DNA from: DASRHK01 sp035650495
GTDB taxonomy: Bacteria; Pseudomonadota; Gammaproteobacteria; Nevskiales; Nevskiaceae
Length of the DNA stretch: 19,851 bases
Assembly: GCA_035650495.1 (NCBI GenBank)
Contig: DASRHK010000035.1
Coordinates: 1 to 19,851 of the forward strand
Direction of reading: 5' to 3'
Below, piece after piece: positions 1 to 7,814 of the stretch. Under the pieces are notes generated by a model that worked only from the letters and a program-made list of their open reading frames with translations, was not told where the DNA came from and did no database searches. Within the stretch, counting starts at the first letter, position 1; every line of letters begins with the position of its first letter. A program made the position numbers and the translations under genes.

Positions 1-273
1 CCGCGACTGGCGCGTGATCGCGCGCGCCTGATCGAGGCGGGCGACGGCGACGCGCAGGTCGGTGTTGGCGCGCAGCGCATCGTCGATCAGGAGCGTCAGC
101 ACCGGATCGTCGAACGTGCGCCAGAACTCCACGACCGGCGCACCGGCCTTGTAAGTTGCTTCCTGCGCGCCATGAAACTCGCCGGCAACCTGCGTCTTCG
201 GCCGCACATAGTCAGGACCGATGGCGCACGCAGCGAGGCTCGCAGCGGCGATCAACATCGTGAGCTGTTTCAC
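1..273 (-). CDS. RND efflux outer-membrane factor lipoprotein (OprM/NodT type), 5' part only
   Basis: This is the outer-membrane channel of the tripartite efflux pump encoded just upstream, visible for its first 91 residues and cut by the left edge of the window. The GTG start at 273 is preceded by a GGAG ribosome site about 7 bases away. The N-terminus is a lipoprotein signal with lipobox LAAC (Cys16), followed by the GPDYVRP sequence typical of OprM/NodT-family channels and later 'EFWRTFDDPVL' and 'ALRANTDLRVAVARLDQAR', both typical of the first outer-membrane-efflux repeat. The start overlaps the stop of the upstream small gene as GTGA, implying translational coupling. An internal ATG at 258 would give a signal without a basic residue, so GTG is preferred. 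By family knowledge it forms a trimeric channel docking on the adaptor and the RND pump. The family call is firm; substrate is unknown. Confidence 0.9.
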   Translation of the reverse strand, partial: MKQLTMLIAAASLAACAIGPDYVRPKTQVAGEFHGAQEATYKAGAPVVEFWRTFDDPVLTLLIDDALRANTDLRVAVARLDQARAITRQSR

Positions 274-542
274 GTGCGTTCTCCGGCCGGGCACTGCCAG
301 CTGCCACGCGGCGCGTCGATCGCAGCGGTGATCAGCGCGTCGACCGGATCGCGGAACACTTCGCGATTCAGCACTTGCTCGCCGTGCGTGACGCCGAGCA
401 CGCAGTCGCGCGCTTCGAACGATGCTTGATCGGCGCGCGTCGGTGCGGGAGCGCAGCCGACCAGGATCGCAGCCGTCAGCAGCAGTGTGAGGATCCCCAT
501 CGGGGACATGAACCAGAGCCACTCGGCGATTGCGTTACGCAT
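270..542 (-). CDS. Small predicted lipoprotein between the pump and channel genes
   Basis: A 90-residue protein I do not recognise. It has a hydrophobic stretch (about residues 16-29) ending in a lipobox-like LVGC with Cys30, then a Pro/Ala-rich linker and a short hydrophilic domain with two further cysteines (Cys47, Cys84). It would therefore be a periplasm-facing lipoprotein of about 60 mature residues. Its ATG overlaps the end of the RND pump gene by 8 bases, with AGGTGA just upstream, and its TGA overlaps the GTG of the channel gene, so it is embedded in the operon and probably translationally coupled. Starts at Met12 or Met15 are possible and would give a more conventional signal length. 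The placement suggests a role with the pump, but that is inference from position only. The reading frame could be a coding artefact of high GC, but the signal sequence, lipobox and both junctions argue that it is real. Confidence 0.68.
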   Translation of the reverse strand: MRNAIAEWLWFMSPMGILTLLLTAAILVGCAPAPTRADQASFEARDCVLGVTHGEQVLNREVFRDPVDALITAAIDAPRGSWQCPAGERT

Positions 543-3500
543 GGGTCACCTGGAGATCGTGCTTGGATACGTCCGTCGCAGCGTGTTGGATGCGCTTCGA
601 CGACAGCTTGCGCAGCGCGACGTAGAACACCGGCGTCAGGAACAGGCCGAACAGCGTGACGCCGATCATGCCGCTGAACACTGCGATGCCGGTCGCCTTG
701 CGCACTTCGGCGCCGGCGCCGTGCGACAGCACGAGCGGGACGACGCCGGCGATGAACGCCACCGAGGTCATCACGATCGGGCGCAGCCGCAGGCGCGTCG
801 CTTCGATCGCGGCCTGCAGCGTCGTGCGGCCGGCCGCTTCGAGGTCGCGCGCGAACTCGACGATCAGGATCGCGTTCTTCGACGACAGGCCCATGAGGAC
901 GACGAGGCCGATCTGCACGAAGATGTTGTTGTCGCCGCCGGTGAGCCACACGCCGGTCAGCGCCGCGAGCATCGACATCGGCACGATCAGGATCACCGCG
1001 AGCGGCAGCGTCCAGCTCTCATACAGCGCGGCCAGCACGAGGAACACCAGCAGCACCGACAGCGGGAACACGATCAGCGCCGCGTTGCCCTGCGTCGATT
1101 GCTGATAGGACAGATCGGTCCACTCGAACGACATGCCGTTCGGCAGGACTTTCGCGGCGGTCGCGGCAACCGCGGCCATCGCTTGCGACGACGACAGCAG
1201 GCGCGGATCGGCCTGGCCGACGAGATCCGCCGCCGGATAGCCGTTGTAGCGGATCACCGGATCGGGACCGTAGGTCTGCGTGAAGCTGACCACGCTGCCG
1301 ATCGGCACGAGCTCGCCCTTGGCGTTGCGCGTGCGCAGATCGCTGATCGTCTCGACGCGCTTGCGGAACGGCGCGTCGGCTTGCGCGACGACCTGGAAGG
1401 TGCGGCCGAATCGGTTGAAGTCGTTCACGTAGATCGAGCCGAGATAGACCTGCAGCGTCTCGAACAGATCGCTGATCAGCACGCCCTGCGCTTTGGCTTT
1501 CGCGCGATCGACGTGCGCGTCGAGCTGCGGCACGTTGGCCTGATACGACGTGATCGGGAACGACATGCCGGGGATCTTCGAGACGGTGCCGGCGAGCGCC
1601 TGCGTCGCCGTCTGCAATTCGCCGTAGCCGCGGCCCGAGCGATCCTGCACGTACATCGAATAGCCCGAGCCGGTGCCGATGCCGAGGATCGGCGGCGGCA
1701 TGATCGCGAAGCCGAAGCCGTCCTGCAGCTTGGAGAACTTGCCCATCAGCTCGCCGGCGATCTCCGTCGCCGGGCGCTTGCGCTGGTCGAACGGCTTCAG
1801 CGGGAAGAAGATCGCGCCCGTGTTCGGCGTGTTGGTGAACTGCAGCGCGTTCAGGCCGGGGAACTGCACGGCGTGATCGACGCCCTCGGTCTGCAGCGCG
1901 ATGTCGCCCATCTTGCGCGCGAGCGCTTCGGTGCGCTCGAGCGAAGAGCCTTCCGGCGTCTTGATGATGCCGATGAGATACAGCTTGTCCTGCGTCGGGA
2001 TGAAGCCGCCCGGCACCTTGTTGAACGCGAGCACCGTCAGCGCGATCAGGCCGCCATAGAGCAGGAACATGCGGCCGCTGCGGCGGAGCACGCCTTGCAC
2101 GCCGCCGGAATATTTCTCCGACGCCGTGTGGAAGAAGCGGTTGAACGGACGGAACACCCAGCCGAACAGGCGATCGATGATGCGCGTCGGCAGATCCTTC
2201 GCCGCGCCGTGCGGCTTGAGCAGATACGCGGCGAGCGCCGGCGACAGCGTCAGCGAGTTGACCGCCGAGATCAGCGTCGAGATCGCGATGGTCACCGCGA
2301 ACTGCTTGTAGAACTGTCCGGTGACGCCGTTGAGGAACGCCATCGGCACGAACACGGCCGTGAGCACGAGCGCGATCGCGACGATCGGGCCGCTCACTTC
2401 CTTCATCGCCTGCCGCGCGGCTTCCTTCGGCTTGAGACCGTTCTCGATGCTGCGCTCGACGTTCTCGACGACGACGATCGCGTCGTCGACGACGATGCCG
2501 ATCGCCAGCACGAGGCCGAACAGCGTCAGCGTGTTGATGGAGAAGCCGAGCAGCTTCAGCACGGCGAACGTGCCGACGATCGATACCGGAACCGCGAGCA
2601 GCGGGATCAGCGACGCGCGCCAGGTCTGCAGGAAGAGGATCACGACCAGCACGACGAGCAGGATGGCGTCGAGCAGCGTCTCGACGACGGCCTTGATCGA
2701 GTCGCGCACGAAGACGGTCGGGTCATAGACGATCTGCCACGACACGCCTTCCGGGAATTGCTTCGCGAGCTCGGTCATCTTCTCGCGCACGTGATTCGAC
2801 AGCTCGAGGGCGTTGGAGCCCGGCGCCTGATAGACCGGGATCGCAACGGCCTGCTTGTTATCGAGCAGCGAGCGCAGCGAGTACTCGGACGCGCCGAGCT
2901 CGAGACGCGCGACGTCGGAGAGGCGCGTCACTTCACCGTTCTCGCCGGTCTTGATGACGATGTCGCCGAACTCCTGCTCGGTGACGAGGCGGCCCTGCGC
3001 GTTGATCGAGACCGTGAAGTCAGTGGGATCGCTCTGCGGCGGCGCCCCGAGCTGACCGGCGGAGACCTGCACGTTCTGCTCGCGGATCGCGCGCACGACG
3101 TCGCCGGCGGTGAGCCCGCGCGAAGCGACTTTGTTCGGGTCGAGCCAGATGCGCATCGAATAGTCGCCGGCGCCGAAGATACGCACGTCGCCCATGCCGG
3201 GCAGCCGCGCGAGCTCGTCCTTGATGTGGAGCACGGCGTAGTTGCGCAGATACACCATGTCGTACTGATTGTTCGGCGACGTCAGGTGCACCACCATCGT
3301 CAGCATGGTCGATCGCTTGCGCGTCGTGACGCCGAGGTTGCGCACCGACTCGGGCAAGCGCGGCAGCGCCTGGCTCACGCGGTTCTGCACCTGCACCTGC
3401 GCGAGGTCGACGTCGGTGCCCGGCTTGAACGTCACGGTGGTGACGAGCACGCCGTCACTGCCGGCGACCGACTTCATATAGATGAGGTTCTCGACGCCGG

Positions 3501-3714
3501 TGATCGCGTCCTCGAGCGGCGAAGCGACGGTTTCGGCGATCACCTTCGGATTCGCGCCGGGATACGTCGCGGTGACCTGCACGGTCGGCGGCACCACTTC
3601 CGGATACTCGCTGATCGGCAACAGCGGCAGCGCAATCGCGCCCGCGACGAAGATGATGATCGACAGCACTGCGGCGAAGATCGGTCGATCGATGAAGAAG
3701 CGCGAGAGGTTCAT
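535..3714 (-). CDS. RND multidrug efflux pump, inner-membrane permease (MexF/OqxB-like, HAE1 family)
   Basis: Proton-driven inner-membrane pump of 1059 residues, the usual length for the HAE1 family. The N-terminus 'FFIDRPIFAAVLS', the 'LPISEYPEVVPPTVQV' segment and 'LTMVVHLTSPNNQYDM' are characteristic of the MexF/OqxB/BpeF branch rather than AcrB. TM4 carries the proton-relay pair Asp410-Asp411 (GIVVDDAIVVVENVE) and TM10 the matching Lys946 (GLSSKNAIL), so the pump should be functional. Two large periplasmic loops lie at about residues 40-340 and 570-875. It lies 134 bases downstream of the adaptor gene and overlaps the small lipoprotein gene by 8 bases. The ribosome site is weak (GAG about 9 bases before ATG). 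MexF/OqxB-type pumps export amphiphilic drugs such as chloramphenicol and quinolones; the actual substrate here is not readable from sequence. Confidence 0.96.
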   Translation of the reverse strand: MNLSRFFIDRPIFAAVLSIIIFVAGAIALPLLPISEYPEVVPPTVQVTATYPGANPKVIAETVASPLEDAITGVENLIYMKSVAGSDGVLVTTVTFKPGTDVDLAQVQVQNRVSQALPRLPESVRNLGVTTRKRSTMLTMVVHLTSPNNQYDMVYLRNYAVLHIKDELARLPGMGDVRIFGAGDYSMRIWLDPNKVASRGLTAGDVVRAIREQNVQVSAGQLGAPPQSDPTDFTVSINAQGRLVTEQEFGDIVIKTGENGEVTRLSDVARLELGASEYSLRSLLDNKQAVAIPVYQAPGSNALELSNHVREKMTELAKQFPEGVSWQIVYDPTVFVRDSIKAVVETLLDAILLVVLVVILFLQTWRASLIPLLAVPVSIVGTFAVLKLLGFSINTLTLFGLVLAIGIVVDDAIVVVENVERSIENGLKPKEAARQAMKEVSGPIVAIALVLTAVFVPMAFLNGVTGQFYKQFAVTIAISTLISAVNSLTLSPALAAYLLKPHGAAKDLPTRIIDRLFGWVFRPFNRFFHTASEKYSGGVQGVLRRSGRMFLLYGGLIALTVLAFNKVPGGFIPTQDKLYLIGIIKTPEGSSLERTEALARKMGDIALQTEGVDHAVQFPGLNALQFTNTPNTGAIFFPLKPFDQRKRPATEIAGELMGKFSKLQDGFGFAIMPPPILGIGTGSGYSMYVQDRSGRGYGELQTATQALAGTVSKIPGMSFPITSYQANVPQLDAHVDRAKAKAQGVLISDLFETLQVYLGSIYVNDFNRFGRTFQVVAQADAPFRKRVETISDLRTRNAKGELVPIGSVVSFTQTYGPDPVIRYNGYPAADLVGQADPRLLSSSQAMAAVAATAAKVLPNGMSFEWTDLSYQQSTQGNAALIVFPLSVLLVFLVLAALYESWTLPLAVILIVPMSMLAALTGVWLTGGDNNIFVQIGLVVLMGLSSKNAILIVEFARDLEAAGRTTLQAAIEATRLRLRPIVMTSVAFIAGVVPLVLSHGAGAEVRKATGIAVFSGMIGVTLFGLFLTPVFYVALRKLSSKRIQHAATDVSKHDLQVTHA

Positions 3715-3742
3715 GACTTGTTCTCGTTGTTCTGAAGGAATG

Positions 3743-3825
3743 GCGCTCCCTGCCTTGCAGCGTGGTGACGGGGAGAGACGTCAGAGCTGCGACTGTTGGG
3801 GGGCAGGGGGGAAGGCAGGGAGCGC
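3743..3825. repeat. Perfect 14-bp inverted repeat with 55-base loop between adaptor and pump genes
   Basis: The arms GCGCTCCCTGCCTT (3743-3756) and AAGGCAGGGAGCGC (3812-3825) are perfectly complementary. The loop is purine-rich on the plus strand, including a G-run near 3798-3810. The structure fills most of the 134-base gap between the adaptor and pump genes and would form in the operon transcript. No U-run follows it in the direction of transcription. It could tune relative expression or protect a processed mRNA end; that is inference. Confidence 0.7.
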
Positions 3826-3848
3826 GCAAGCATGGCGAGTCGTCCTTA

Positions 3849-5045
3849 TTACGGCTCGCTACGGATGGAGGCGGTCTGCAGCGAAGGCGCGGCCGTCGTC
3901 TTGTCCATCGCGACGACCTGCGGCTTCACCTGCATGCCGGGGAAGAACACTTTCTGCACGCCGTTGACGATCACGCGATCGCCCGGCTTCAAGCCGTCGG
4001 CGACGACGACGAGTCCGTCGCTGGCGCGGCCCAGCTTGACGTCGCGGCGCTCGGCCTTGTCGTCCGCTCCGAGCACGTAGACGTACTTGCGGTCCTGATC
4101 GGTCAACACCGCTTTCTCGTCGATCAGCAGCGCGCTGTACTTGCTCGAGCCGAGCAGCTTCACGCGGGCGAACAGGCCCGGCGTGAAGATGCGGTCCTTG
4201 TTGTCGAGCACGGCGCGGGCGCGGATCGTGCCGGTCGCGGCGTCGACCTGATTGTCGACGAAATCGACATAGCCCTGATGCGGGAAGCCGCTCTCGTTGG
4301 AAAGACCGACCTGCACCGGATTGCGCGCGTCGCGAGACGAAGGACGCGAGCCGTCCCGCGCCATCTGGTTGTAGCGCAGGTAAGTCTGCTCGTCGCCCTG
4401 GAAGTAGACGTAGACCGGATCCAGCGACACGACCGTCGTCAGCAGCGAGGCCGGCTGTGTCGTGACGAGGTTGCCGGCGGTGATCAGCGCACGGCCGGCG
4501 CGGCCGTCGATCGGCGAGCGGACTTCGGTCCACTCGAGATTGAGCTTCGAGGTCGTCACTGCGGCTTCGGCGGCGCGGACGCTGGCCGTCGCCTGCGTCG
4601 AGGCGGCGACGCGCTGGTCGTACTCTTCCTTGGAGATCGCGTGCGACTCGAGCAGCTTCTCGGCGCGGGCGACCTGGCTCCGGGTCAGCTCAGCTTCCGA
4701 CCTGGCGCGCGCCAAGACCGCTTCGGCGCTGGCGAGGTCGGCGCGATAGGGGCGCTGGTCGATGACGAACAGCACGTCGCCCTTGCGGACTTCCTTGCCT
4801 TCGGCGAAGTTGACCTGGTCGATGTAGCCCGACACGCGCGGGCGGACGTCGACCGACTCGACCGCTTCGACGCGGCCGGTGAACTCGTCCCACTGGGTGA
4901 CGTCGCGCGCCACCACTTCGGCGACGCTGACTTCGGGGGCTGCCGGCGCGGCGGCCGCAGCCTTGGCGTGCGAGTCCGAGCAGGCAGCCAGCACCAGCGC
5001 TGCCGCGACCGAGAGACCCGCCAAGCTCAATGTCCAGACCTTCAT
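3849..5045 (-). CDS. RND efflux periplasmic adaptor (membrane fusion) lipoprotein, MexE-like
   Basis: A 398-residue HlyD/AcrA-family adaptor linking the inner-membrane pump to the outer-membrane channel. The ATG at 5045 is chosen because GGAG lies about 7 bases upstream and it gives a clean lipoprotein signal with lipobox LAAC (Cys22); a longer reading frame to 5108 would bury this signal. After an Ala-rich linker come the first half of the barrel-sandwich (about residues 65-100, 'RVSGYIDQV.F.EGKEVRKGDVLFVID'), a coiled-coil hairpin (about 102-165), the second lipoyl half ('VRSPIDGRAG', about 176-190), a beta-barrel and a C-terminal membrane-proximal domain ('GLKPGDRVIVNGVQKVFPG'-like, about 351-370). 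It is the first gene of the operon, divergent from the TetR gene. Length and motif order match MexE/AcrA proteins, and no defect is visible. Confidence 0.95.
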   Translation of the reverse strand: MKVWTLSLAGLSVAAALVLAACSDSHAKAAAAAPAAPEVSVAEVVARDVTQWDEFTGRVEAVESVDVRPRVSGYIDQVNFAEGKEVRKGDVLFVIDQRPYRADLASAEAVLARARSEAELTRSQVARAEKLLESHAISKEEYDQRVAASTQATASVRAAEAAVTTSKLNLEWTEVRSPIDGRAGRALITAGNLVTTQPASLLTTVVSLDPVYVYFQGDEQTYLRYNQMARDGSRPSSRDARNPVQVGLSNESGFPHQGYVDFVDNQVDAATGTIRARAVLDNKDRIFTPGLFARVKLLGSSKYSALLIDEKAVLTDQDRKYVYVLGADDKAERRDVKLGRASDGLVVVADGLKPGDRVIVNGVQKVFFPGMQVKPQVVAMDKTTAAPSLQTASIRSEP

Positions 5046-5138
5046 GTTCTTCTCCGTTCGAATCCAGTTCCGACTGCTTCGTGATCTAGTCGAACCGGCG
5101 GTGGTCAAATCGACAGCAGACTGTGTTACGATGTGACT

Positions 5139-5152
5139 ATACCGTTCGGTAT
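5139..5152. promoter_or_regulatory. Palindromic TetR-type operator, copy 1
   Basis: ATACCG-TT-CGGTAT is a perfect 6-bp inverted repeat with a 2-base centre in the adaptor/tetR intergenic region. A TATAGT hexamer reading toward the adaptor gene overlaps it, so a bound repressor could block that promoter, although no convincing -35 box is seen. Assignment to the neighbouring TetR protein is inference from position. Confidence 0.65.
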
Positions 5153-5167
5153 CGCTGGAGCGAGACG

Positions 5168-5181
5168 ATACTGACCGGTAA
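5168..5181. promoter_or_regulatory. Palindromic TetR-type operator, copy 2 (degenerate)
   Basis: ATACTG-AC-CGGTAA repeats the architecture of copy 1 (ATAC-Y-G, two bases, CGGTA-W) with one mismatch per arm. The two centres are 29 bp apart, close to three helical turns, so two repressor dimers could bind on the same DNA face. It lies 25 bases upstream of the chosen tetR start, which suits autoregulation. Confidence 0.5.
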
Positions 5182-5206
5182 CTCTCCTGTCAAGAGGTGT
5201 GAGGAA

Positions 5207-5839
5207 ATGAAGGCCCAAACTGTGATGAAGCCCGCAAAAGCGGAAACCACGAAGAGCGAGCCGTGCAGCGAGCCGCGCTGCGCGCGCGACCGCATCTTCG
5301 ATACCGCGCGGGACCTCTTCTACAAGCAGGGAATCCGCGCGGTTGGCGTCGAGACGATCGCCAACGAGGCGGGCACCACCAAGATGAGCCTCTATCGACA
5401 CTTCCCGTCGAAGGACGAGCTCACCGCCGAGTGCCTGCGCGCCGATCGCGCCGAATTCGACGAGTGGTGGAACGAGGTCATTGCCAAGGCGTCTACGCCG
5501 CGCAAGAAGCTCGAGGCGCTGTTCTCCGCGTTCCAATCCAACGTGTGCGAAGACGCCGACGGTCGCGGCTGTCCGATCTCCAACGCCGCGGTCGAGCTGC
5601 CGGATCCGAAGCATCCCGCGCGCAAGGTCGTCTTCGAGCACAAATCCGACATGCGCAAGCGGCTGCAGGATCTGTGTCGCGAAATGGGTGCGCGCAAGCC
5701 CGACAAGCTCGGCGACGCGCTGTTCCTGCTGATGGAAGGAACCTACATGGCGCGGCTCGTGTTCGGCGTCGACGGGCCAGGGCAGGTCGTGCTCAAGGCC
5801 GCGAACGCGCTGATCGACGCGGAGAAGGCTGCGCCGTAA
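5207..5839 (+). CDS. TetR/AcrR-family transcriptional repressor of the divergent efflux operon
   Basis: A 210-residue TetR-family regulator. The N-terminal helix-turn-helix domain covers about residues 25-72, with the recognition region 'GVETIANEAGTTKMSLYRHFPSKDEL', the family hallmark. The ligand domain contains 'GRGCPISNAAVELPDPKHPA' (about 119-138), a pattern common in AcrR-type regulators of efflux and redox genes; Cys114 and Cys122 lie in or near it. ATG 5207 is preferred: AAGAGG lies about 9 bases upstream, and the frame extending to 5123 would run through both operators. An in-frame ATG at 5225 is an alternative. It is transcribed away from the RND operon across a shared 161-base intergenic region, the usual layout for a local repressor. 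The inducer is unknown. It ends 13 bases from the convergent cytochrome gene. Confidence 0.93.
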   Translation: MKAQTVMKPAKAETTKSEPCSEPRCARDRIFDTARDLFYKQGIRAVGVETIANEAGTTKMSLYRHFPSKDELTAECLRADRAEFDEWWNEVIAKASTPRKKLEALFSAFQSNVCEDADGRGCPISNAAVELPDPKHPARKVVFEHKSDMRKRLQDLCREMGARKPDKLGDALFLLMEGTYMARLVFGVDGPGQVVLKAANALIDAEKAAP

Positions 5840-5852
5840 GCGCGCTCGAGCC

Positions 5853-7124
5853 TCAGTGGTGCTCCACCGCTGACGGCGACACCGCGCTCGCTTGATTTCC
5901 CCACGCCGCGCGCACGTAGGTCAGAACCGCGGCGATCTCTTCGTTGCTCAGCACGTTCGCGTAAGGCGGCATGCCGTAGGGCTGCGGCTGTAGCGCGGTG
6001 CTGGCTCCATAGCCGCCGAACAACATCGTCTCGATCGCGTTCGATGGCGACGGCGCGTTGACGAGACGATTGCCTGCCAGCGCGGGATAAGCGTAAGGCT
6101 TCCCTTGTCCGTCTTCGCCGTGGCAATCAGCGCAGTGCTTGCGGTACACGGATTCGCCCTTGCTCGCGAGCTGCTTGCGCTCGCGCTCGGGCACTGGGTA
6201 TGGCGAGCTCTCCGTTGCAATCTCTCGATGCGGCAGCGATCGCAGATACTCGACCATCGCAGCGATGTCGGCATCGTCGAGGTGCTGCAAGCTCCGGAAG
6301 ACGACTTCGGCCATCGGGCCGCTCATGACGTCGCGCTTCGATGCGCCGCCCTTGAGCAGACGCGCGAGCTCCGCGGCGTCGTCATCGCTGATCGGCGTCT
6401 CGGTCGCGAGCGGTAAGGCGTCCCAGCCGAGCATCGGGATCCGCCCACCGGCGTACTGTTTCGACTTCGGCGCGCCGCCCAGCCAATTGCGTCCGGAGTG
6501 GCAGGCGCCGCAATGGCCGACGCCCTCGACCAGATACGCGCCGCGATTCCATGCTTCGCTTTTCGAAGCGTCCGTGCGGAACTCGGCCGGACGGAAATAG
6601 AGCGCCCGCCAGACGCGCAGCGCAAGTTGTGTGTCGTAGGGGAACCGAAGCGAGGCCGGCGTCGTGGTTTGTCGCGTCGGCTTCAGCGTGCGCAGGTACG
6701 CGAACATCGCATCGGCATCTTCGCGCGAGATCAGCGTGTAGTTGGTGTAGGGGAATGCTGGATACAGGCGTCGACCGTCGCGCGATCGACCGTAGTGCAG
6801 CGCGTTCCAGAAATCGTCGGCGTTCCATTGCCCGAGGCCGGTTTCATCGTCGGGCGTGAGATTGGAGCTGTAGAGCGAGCCGAACGGCGTCGGCACTTCG
6901 CGATCACCGGCGAAGGGCGTGCCGCCGATCGTGGTGTGACAGGCGACGCAATCGCCTGCCGTGACCAGATAACGTCCGCGATCGATTTGCCCCGCGCTTG
7001 CGACTTGCCGCGAGCTTGTCGCTTGCGATCGCGTCCAGCCTCGATCCGGCGCCTGCAGCCAGATCCACACGCCGACGGCAGCGGCGATCGCGATGGCGAG
7101 CGCGAGCAAAGTCCATCGCTTCAC
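5853..7124 (-). CDS. Membrane-anchored trihaem cytochrome c (alcohol/gluconate-dehydrogenase cytochrome-subunit type)
   Basis: A 423-residue protein with three c-type haem sites: CVACH (Cys59-His63), CGACH (Cys205-His209) and CADCH (Cys331-His335). An uncleaved N-terminal membrane helix (about residues 4-23) places the haem domains in the periplasm. Sequence such as 'RGRYLVTAGDCVACHT', 'FPYTNYTLISREDADAMFAYL' and 'GAYLVEGVGHCGACH' matches the cytochrome subunit of membrane-bound alcohol, gluconate or aldehyde dehydrogenases, which pass electrons to quinone or terminal oxidase. Candidate axial methionines include Met271 and Met385. The GTG start at 7124 has GGAGG 6 bases upstream and overlaps the TGA of the dihaem cytochrome gene. 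No dehydrogenase catalytic subunit is adjacent, so the electron donor is unknown. Confidence 0.9.
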   Translation of the reverse strand: MKRWTLLALAIAIAAAVGVWIWLQAPDRGWTRSQATSSRQVASAGQIDRGRYLVTAGDCVACHTTIGGTPFAGDREVPTPFGSLYSSNLTPDDETGLGQWNADDFWNALHYGRSRDGRRLYPAFPYTNYTLISREDADAMFAYLRTLKPTRQTTTPASLRFPYDTQLALRVWRALYFRPAEFRTDASKSEAWNRGAYLVEGVGHCGACHSGRNWLGGAPKSKQYAGGRIPMLGWDALPLATETPISDDDAAELARLLKGGASKRDVMSGPMAEVVFRSLQHLDDADIAAMVEYLRSLPHREIATESSPYPVPERERKQLASKGESVYRKHCADCHGEDGQGKPYAYPALAGNRLVNAPSPSNAIETMLFGGYGASTALQPQPYGMPPYANVLSNEEIAAVLTYVRAAWGNQASAVSPSAVEHH

Positions 7125-7810
7125 TGCACGCCTCCGCAACGCAGCGGCAGCGGATCGGGCGCGCGCTCCGACGGACGATAGCTCGCGAGCGTCGGACGGC
7201 TCGCAATCCACGCGGTGGCCGCTTGCAGCTCCGCGTCGGAAAGCTTCGTCGCAATCTCGGCCATGCAGTCGGGATCGCGCGCTTTGCGCACGCCGCTGCG
7301 CCACGCGCCGAGCTGCGCCTGCAGATATTCGACCGGCAGGCCGACGAGTCCGGGAATGGACGGTTGCGCGCCCGTCAGCGATTCACCATGGCAACCCTGG
7401 CACGCCGGCACGCCGCGCGAAGGATCGCCGCGCTCGACGATCGCTCGTCCCTGTGCGAGCGTCTGCTCGGAGCCGATCGTGCGCGGCTCGGCGACCGCCA
7501 TCGGCTGCGATGCGTAGTACTGCGCCATCGCGAGCAGGTAGTCGTCGGACAGATACGCGAACATGCGCTGCATGATCGTGTGGCGGCGCCGACCGTCGCG
7601 GAAGTTGAACATCTGCTGCTGCAGATAGCCGGCCGGCTTGCCGGCGATCGACGGGAAATATTCGTCGGCTTGCGAGTGCCCTTGCTTGCCGTGGCAGGTC
7701 GCGCAGGGCACGACGCGGTCCTGGATCGCGTGATCGTCCTGCGCGAGCGATGTGCTCGCGAGGCCGATGGCCGCGAAGAGGGCAGCGCTCACGCGCCAGA
7801 GTAGTTCCAT
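7121..7810 (-). CDS. Periplasmic dihaem cytochrome c, c4-like
   Basis: A 229-residue protein with a cleavable signal (predicted cut after SLA, residue 23) and two haem sites, CATCH (Cys36-His40) and CQGCH (Cys137-His141). The two domains repeat each other: a haem site, then 'P.I.G.P..YL..Q...(W/R)..G.R' (about 53-73 and 151-175). This is the architecture of cytochrome c4 and the c553 group. Possible axial ligands are Met80 or Met83 in the first domain and Met in 'DPDCMAEIA' in the second. Such proteins shuttle electrons between the cytochrome bc1 complex or dehydrogenases and terminal oxidases. It starts 4 bases after the DUF2970 stop and overlaps the trihaem cytochrome gene as GTGA. The ribosome site is weak, so expression probably depends on coupling with the gene upstream. 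Confidence 0.88.
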   Translation of the reverse strand: MELLWRVSAALFAAIGLASTSLAQDDHAIQDRVVPCATCHGKQGHSQADEYFPSIAGKPAGYLQQQMFNFRDGRRRHTIMQRMFAYLSDDYLLAMAQYYASQPMAVAEPRTIGSEQTLAQGRAIVERGDPSRGVPACQGCHGESLTGAQPSIPGLVGLPVEYLQAQLGAWRSGVRKARDPDCMAEIATKLSDAELQAATAWIASRPTLASYRPSERAPDPLPLRCGGVQ

Positions 7811-7814
7811 GCCG

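Noticed and set aside
487..3735. A 1082-codon open frame on the plus strand opposite the RND pump gene
   Set aside because: It is rich in Arg, His, Asp, Glu and Ala without any domain, and mirrors a pump with all family motifs. Long antisense frames are a common by-product of high-GC codon use.
5083..5108. TTGACC (minus strand, 5108-5103) with TAGATC as a promoter for the adaptor gene
   Set aside because: The spacing is only 14 bases and the -10 match is poor, so it is not reported as a feature.
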